A stretch of DNA of 60,000 nucleotides, from positions 25,003,248 to 25,063,247 of the forward strand of contig CAIIXF020000003.1 in NCBI GenBank assembly GCA_903813345.2, written 5' to 3'. The stretch is from Owenia fusiformis (taxonomy: Eukaryota > Annelida > Polychaeta > Sabellida > Oweniidae). The translations under genes were made by a program, and so were the position numbers. A model generated the notes under the pieces. That model was not told the origin of the DNA and did not search any database. It saw nothing but the letters and a program-made list of their open reading frames with translations. Numbering within the stretch: the first letter of the stretch is position 1; every line of letters starts with the position of its first letter. Of the stretch, positions 59,100 to 60,000 are shown piece after piece.

Positions 59100-60000
59100 T
59101 TTCATATAAAGGGTTCAGTGAAGTTCTTAAGTGGTTATGTTGTTTACTTTGAGGCCTATTGATATATCAGGCACTAACCTTATTGACTCTCGATATGTAT
59201 TTACTTGTGTTTGAAATATATCCAATATTTAATTATCACGAGTGGTTTCTAACTTGAAAACGTTTTTTCCTGTCAATGTTCGAAGCAATTGGGACTCAAT
59301 TTCATACAAATAAATGTAGATATTGGAATTCTGATTCTCAGAGAAACAATTATATTAAGAAATATATTACAGCGGGAAAACTAAGGAAATAGGTTTCGTA
59401 AGTACTTTGTGAGAATAAAGAGATATGTGGGAACTTAACGCAAATCGTAATGAAGTGGAATATTAAACAAGAGTCATTCAACATAATGACAATGTCCCAA
59501 TTGAATACAGAAAAGTGAAAAAATCAAGTACAATTATATCCCATTTAGGAATAAGATAAACCTCCTCTAGACGCATTTGAAGTTCAATATTAAAGGCCCC
59601 GTGCAAAGTTTGAAAATATAGTTACAAATCAATCAAATTTTAATTTTCGTGATTTGAAAAACTATTTGAGACATTTTTGAGAAATGTGATTTTTGAAAAA
59701 AAAATTGCTCGTCTAACAATTTTCAAATATTTGAATTTATAATAAAGTTTAGATTTATAGACCATCAAATATACACTTAACATTGTAAAACACAATGTTT
59801 TCTCTCCTCCATTGAACACACGGAACAACCTCAATTTTATAATGCAGAAAATGAAAAAAGCGGATATAGAGAGTGAACCATATGAAACACGACCAAATGA
59901 CTTCTCTTGTGAAGATACAAATACTGTGAAGATGCACAATTGCTTAGTCAGTGTTTCACAAAAGCATTTTATTTATAATCGTGGATCATATACACCCCAA
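59100..60000. other. no gene seen
   Basis: AT-rich sequence to the window edge; short frames only. Confidence 0.5.

Overview
This is an AT-rich animal nuclear segment dominated by transposon debris. It has GT-AG introns, non-LTR (LINE) fragments, SWIM-type MULE transposase relics, many palindromic (foldback/MITE) elements and three minisatellites. A marine lophotrochozoan, perhaps a bivalve, is my best guess from composition and repeat types; the species cannot be established from the sequence.

The only convincing host genes are two copper amine oxidase (CAO) genes on the minus strand. CAO-2 (exons 22293-20380, 20036-19932, 19701-19423) is intact: about 765 residues with a signal peptide, catalytic Asp375, TPQ-precursor Tyr464 and Cu ligands His516/His518/His685. 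CAO-1 (11658-9026) has the same three-exon structure and no frameshift, but carries four in-frame nonsense codons and is a pseudogene.

The two genes belong to a segmental tandem duplication: unit A about 659-11890 and unit B about 12874-22500. Each unit carries, in order, a foldback element, a plus-strand relic of CAO intron 2 + exon 3, a dead MULE/SWIM transposase, and a minus-strand CAO gene. A third plus-strand CAO relic (22500-22893) begins a third, truncated unit. Comparing the units dates later events. TA-flanked elements at 13366-14478 and 16316-16939 entered unit B only; a third, at 15067-15698, is now present only in B. Palindromic elements at 2509-3067 are present in A only. In B a LINE endonuclease fragment replaced about 3.3 kb and now abuts the CAO-2 stop codon.

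From 23 kb to 60 kb I see no convincing host gene. This part holds a diverged copy of a unit-A segment (27.9-28.8 kb), minisatellites with higher-order periodicity (26 bp at 33.4-34.2 kb; 18 bp at 58.7-59.1 kb), a 1.7-kb composite foldback full of nested palindromes (35.3-37.0 kb), an 894-bp foldback with a perfect 5-bp target duplication (46.8-47.7 kb), other MITEs, a tRNA-like SINE, MULE remnants, and a mariner-like transposase remnant at 57.1-57.6 kb whose termini match the unit-B elements.
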